Assembly: GCA_036346395.1 (NCBI GenBank) | Contig: CM070596.1 | Location: forward strand, 22,730,177 to 22,794,176 | Length of the DNA: 64,000 bases | Source of the DNA: Hsuehochloa calcarea | Taxonomy: Eukaryota > Streptophyta > Magnoliopsida > Poales > Poaceae | Direction: 5' to 3' | Shown here: piece after piece, positions 61,369 to 64,000 of the stretch | How positions within the stretch are numbered: the stretch's first letter is position 1 | Layout: each line of letters begins with the position of its first letter | Notes under the pieces: generated by a model | Databases searched by the model: none | What the model saw: the letters and a program-made list of their open reading frames with translations, nothing else | Told to the model about the DNA's origin: nothing | Made by a program: the position numbers and the translations under genes

Positions 61369-61786
61369 CCACACGGCATGAATAGTACCATGAAGTCGAA
61401 AGATATGCAATAGGAGAGTAAGGGTTGCAATTGTGCAAAGCCCAAAAGCCTAATTAGTGATTCAGCAATGCTAGCAAGGCTTCGGTGCACAATATCCACA
61501 ACATGAATAGTTCCACTCGCATGAATAGTACTGATCCCCAATTCAGCCCAAACAAGAATCCAAACCAATGAAAAAGATTGAAATCAATGATTAAAACAAC
61601 GCAAAGGAATTAGATCAGCAAGCTAGAAGAAGTGATTCTAATGGATTAGAACTTGACCTAACTCACTAAAATTTAAGATCGATCAAAATGCTAAATTTTT
61701 TTTGTATGGCTTTTTCGGTGTATAGGGCAGCAAATAAAAGTAAATGCAATCTACTATTTTTGTGGGGATTTTTCGGAATTATGAAC
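61369..61786. other. Right-hand remnant of the bottom-layer element
   Basis: AT-rich DNA with CATGAATAGT motifs at about 61376, 61504 and 61522. No gene is seen. Confidence 0.35.
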
Positions 61787-62756
61787 TGATGAGGACATGA
61801 CCCCTATGGATACAACCATATTTGTTATGCTTGTTGTTCCAAGTAGAAGAGCTCGTACGCTTCACTTAAATTATCAGGTGAGCTTGTTTTTAGGAGTGTC
61901 TTTATATTATATGAACTATATGATGCTACCTAATGATGAAATATATATATGTGCAGCACCATGTCACTTTTGGTCCAAGACAAGCAAGCGATTCGAGTGG
62001 ACCCGTGCTGGAATCCAGTTCGGCCTCCGGAATTAGCCTGACAGCACCAACTTAAAACAGATATAACTTTTGCAAACGGAGTCCGATTCGGGTGTTCTTG
62101 GACTTGTTGGAAAGCTAACGACGATATCGTTCCAACGGATCTAGCCTCACCTCCAAATTACTTCTGTAGACTTCGGAATCGTCAAAAGAAGGTGCTATAT
62201 CACCAATTTGGGCCGATTTGGGCCTTGTAATCGTACCAGAATTGGCCCATATACTGCCGGCCCACCTAGGGGTGTGATTACTGTTCACATGAACAGTAAT
62301 TCGTGCCTTTAGTCCCACCCCTCTATTTCTTTTAGTTTTGTGGCTCCCCATCCCCTATTTAAGGAGGACGCACCCCCTCTAGTTTCCTTGGATTTCGTTT
62401 AGATAAAAGTTAGCTACATTGCAACTTCGTGTATTGGCTTGTGTCGACTAGACCAACCCTGAATACCGCTTCGGAATCCCAACTTTATCAAATATTTTAA
62501 TCCTATTTGCAATACATGAGATTGCGTTTTACCTTGTTCTTGCGTGCTTCTTTGGTGTATGCAGGAATTGATCTTCGTGATCAGGTCATCTGGGTATTCG
62601 TGCACGGTTGATAATGACTTGTCGAGCAGTTCAGCGATTGCGTGGTTTCGAGCCTTGCGTGTTCGTAGCCAGGATCGTGAGAGTTGAGCGACGACTACCG
62701 AACTTATCGTTCTCATCGAAAGATCGGGCCAACAAATCAAACCTTAGGGTTCATCA
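61787..62756 (+). repeat. 5' LTR of a plus-strand gypsy element (RIRE2-like)
   Basis: Starts TGATGAGGAC and ends GGTTCATCA, so the terminal six bases are an inverted repeat (TGATGA/TCATCA). A TATA-like CTATTTAAGG lies at about 62355 and a primer site follows. Near the start, the residues SRRARTLHLNYQV and MMLPNDE resemble the C-terminal tail of Tat/RIRE2-like pol, so the LTR may overlap the end of the old coding region. The family call is tentative. Confidence 0.75.
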
Positions 62757-62758
62757 AG

Positions 62759-62770
62759 TGGTATCAGAGC
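62759..62770 (+). other. Primer-binding site (initiator Met tRNA)
   Basis: TGGTATCAGAGC two bases after the LTR end. Confidence 0.9.
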
Positions 62771-64000
62771 TACAGTTCTTTGGTGAGAGTTTCCTGTTTT
62801 CTAGTAGTAGATTCATTTTTCATACCTAGAGTCCAGAAAATTGCTAAAAGAAAAAATTCGCATCTATCATCCATACCAAGCCCTTTGAGCCTTTGTAATT
62901 TTTTTCTTTTCAGTTTACTTGTTGAATATTTAGTTACATTATCGTGTCTAGTTGCTGATCTTTAGTTCTAGTTATTGTCTAGTTGGTCGTTGTCTAGATT
63001 GCTTCTCGTGTTTTTCCTTTGCGTCGCTTAATCGTTCTTTTAGGGTTCTTAGTTTTTGCATCTAAAACAGAAAATTCGTGGGTTAGAACTCCTCTAATCT
63101 GTACCAAAAAAAAGTGAGAGAACACTTTACTGTATTCGCGACTTGTTGAAAACCCTAGAGCCGGCAAAAAAAAAGACGGAGAAAGAGGCCGCCACACAAA
63201 ACAAAAGTCGTGGTAGAAAAAAAGAAAAGAAAAACAATCTTACACCAAAACCAGTGAAAATTGGTGGGCCCTTCTACATATAGCCACAAACTTGCACAAA
63301 AAATTTCAGCAAGATTAGCCCACGGAATCAAAAGATATAGCAATTTAAATATTGAAACCGAGTCAGTTTCCAGTCCGACTACGATTCCGTTTCCGAGAGA
63401 CCTTCAGTAAAACAGGCATAACTTTTGCATATGGTGTCCGATTTGGACGTTCTTGGACTCGTTGAAAAGCTAACAACGAGGCACATACTTTCCACTTAAT
63501 GCACTTGTCTCCCTCCAGGGAACCCAAAATCGGTCATTTTCGGCTCCGAATTCGCGTCACAAGTTTTCGGTTTCGGTTTTTGCCATTTCTTTCAGTCTTC
63601 CCTTCAGAATTTGGGGTTTGCCTTAACTGCAGAGTTGTAAATCTCATCGAAACCTTTCAAACGAGTATATATAATCCATATAAAACTTTGTTTTTTTTCA
63701 TCTCTCGAGACTAACTATTATTTTCTACTTAAACTAAAGGGCTGTTTACGCTGCACGTTATTTCTTTTTTGTGCTCTACATCGTGTGAACCATCTTGTGC
63801 CCTACAAAGAAGTTTGAGTAGTTGGTTAGCGTCTCTCTTAGCACTTGTTGTGGGGTTTTTCATTGCTTACATCAAGTCACATTTATCTTTGCGTGTGCGT
63901 ACATACACATCTCTTAGTGGGGCTTTGATTAGCTAAATTTTGATTAGACTAGGATCAGCACTTGTGACTAGTACTTTGAATTGCTTTTCAACTTTGCATG
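62771..64000 (+). other. Internal leader of a gypsy element that continues past the window
   Basis: AT-rich leader downstream of the primer site, with no gag yet. It contains ATAACTTTTGCATATGGTGT (from 63418) and pyrimidine-rich runs. The element's coding region, if any, lies beyond 64000. Confidence 0.6.

Larger units (their letters stand above)
9343..61786 (-). mobile_element. Bottom-layer Ty3/gypsy remnant, split by later insertions
   Basis: Three segments read as one old minus-strand element: 9343-11678 (protease, gag, leader), 13468-13753 (leader) and 61369-61786 (leader). They are separated by a solo LTR with TSD AGATG and by a 47.6-kb gypsy element with TSD AGTAC. The noncoding segments share the same AT-rich style (for example GATTGCACACCAAGATATAAG at 13619). 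No primer site or LTR of this element is visible. The right border is set by the next LTR at 61787 and the left by the MITE-like insertion at 9342. Continuity across the stack is inferred from the duplications, not from an outgroup. Confidence 0.5.

Overview
The window looks like intergenic and pericentromere-like DNA from a grass nuclear genome, probably rice or a close Oryza relative. That placement is an inference from the GC-rich first exon and AT-rich introns of the one gene, the Sirevirus-type and Tekay-type LTR elements, the MITEs, and plant iMet-tRNA primer sites. I see one convincing host gene, several small DNA transposons, and then about 52 kb of nested LTR retrotransposons. I see no bacterial gene, rRNA, tRNA or CRISPR array.

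Left part (1-9342). A putative Mutator-like element with 9-bp target duplications and GC-rich exon-like cargo lies at 839-1903. A spliced gene on the minus strand (2917-6826) encodes a small protein with two N-terminal hydrophobic segments and a coiled coil. I assembled it by hand from exons mostly too short to stand out as ORFs; the splice phases agree across all junctions. A 123-bp hAT-type MITE sits in one of its introns. Just upstream of its 5' end lies a composite MITE-like insertion (7046-9342) that carries a G-rich minisatellite.

Right part (9343-64000). This is a Russian-doll stack, dated by target-site duplications (TSDs) read directly from the sequence. (1) A minus-strand Ty3/gypsy remnant (gag and protease at about 9350-11040) is the bottom layer. 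(2) It is broken by a Sirevirus-type solo LTR (11679-13462, TSD AGATG) and by a plus-strand gypsy element (13759-61363, TSD AGTAC). (3) Inside the latter lie minus-strand copia-related sequences: a gag-only copia derivative, its LTR at 53362-55605, and a degenerate Transposase_32-like ORF. (4) A solo LTR (22491-48191, TSD CAACG/CAGCG) sits in that layer. (5) A Sirevirus-like copia element with gag-pol (23832-47247, TSD ATCAT) sits inside the solo LTR. (6) A gypsy chromovirus with 4.1-kb LTRs (34158-46507, TSD ATCCA) sits inside the 5' LTR of the copia element. Other insertions are a second solo LTR (49959-52616, TSD TAGGA) that splits the copia gag, and a 693-bp TRIM (56151-56843, TSD CTAGT). 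At the right edge another plus-strand gypsy LTR (61787-62756) and primer site lead into an element that runs out of the window.

None of the retroelement reading frames is intact. Many breaks are one- or two-base indels in CG- and CHG-rich sequence. Comparison of the two LTRs of the innermost gypsy element shows the same indel pattern, so part of the apparent decay may be a sequencing artefact and not biology.
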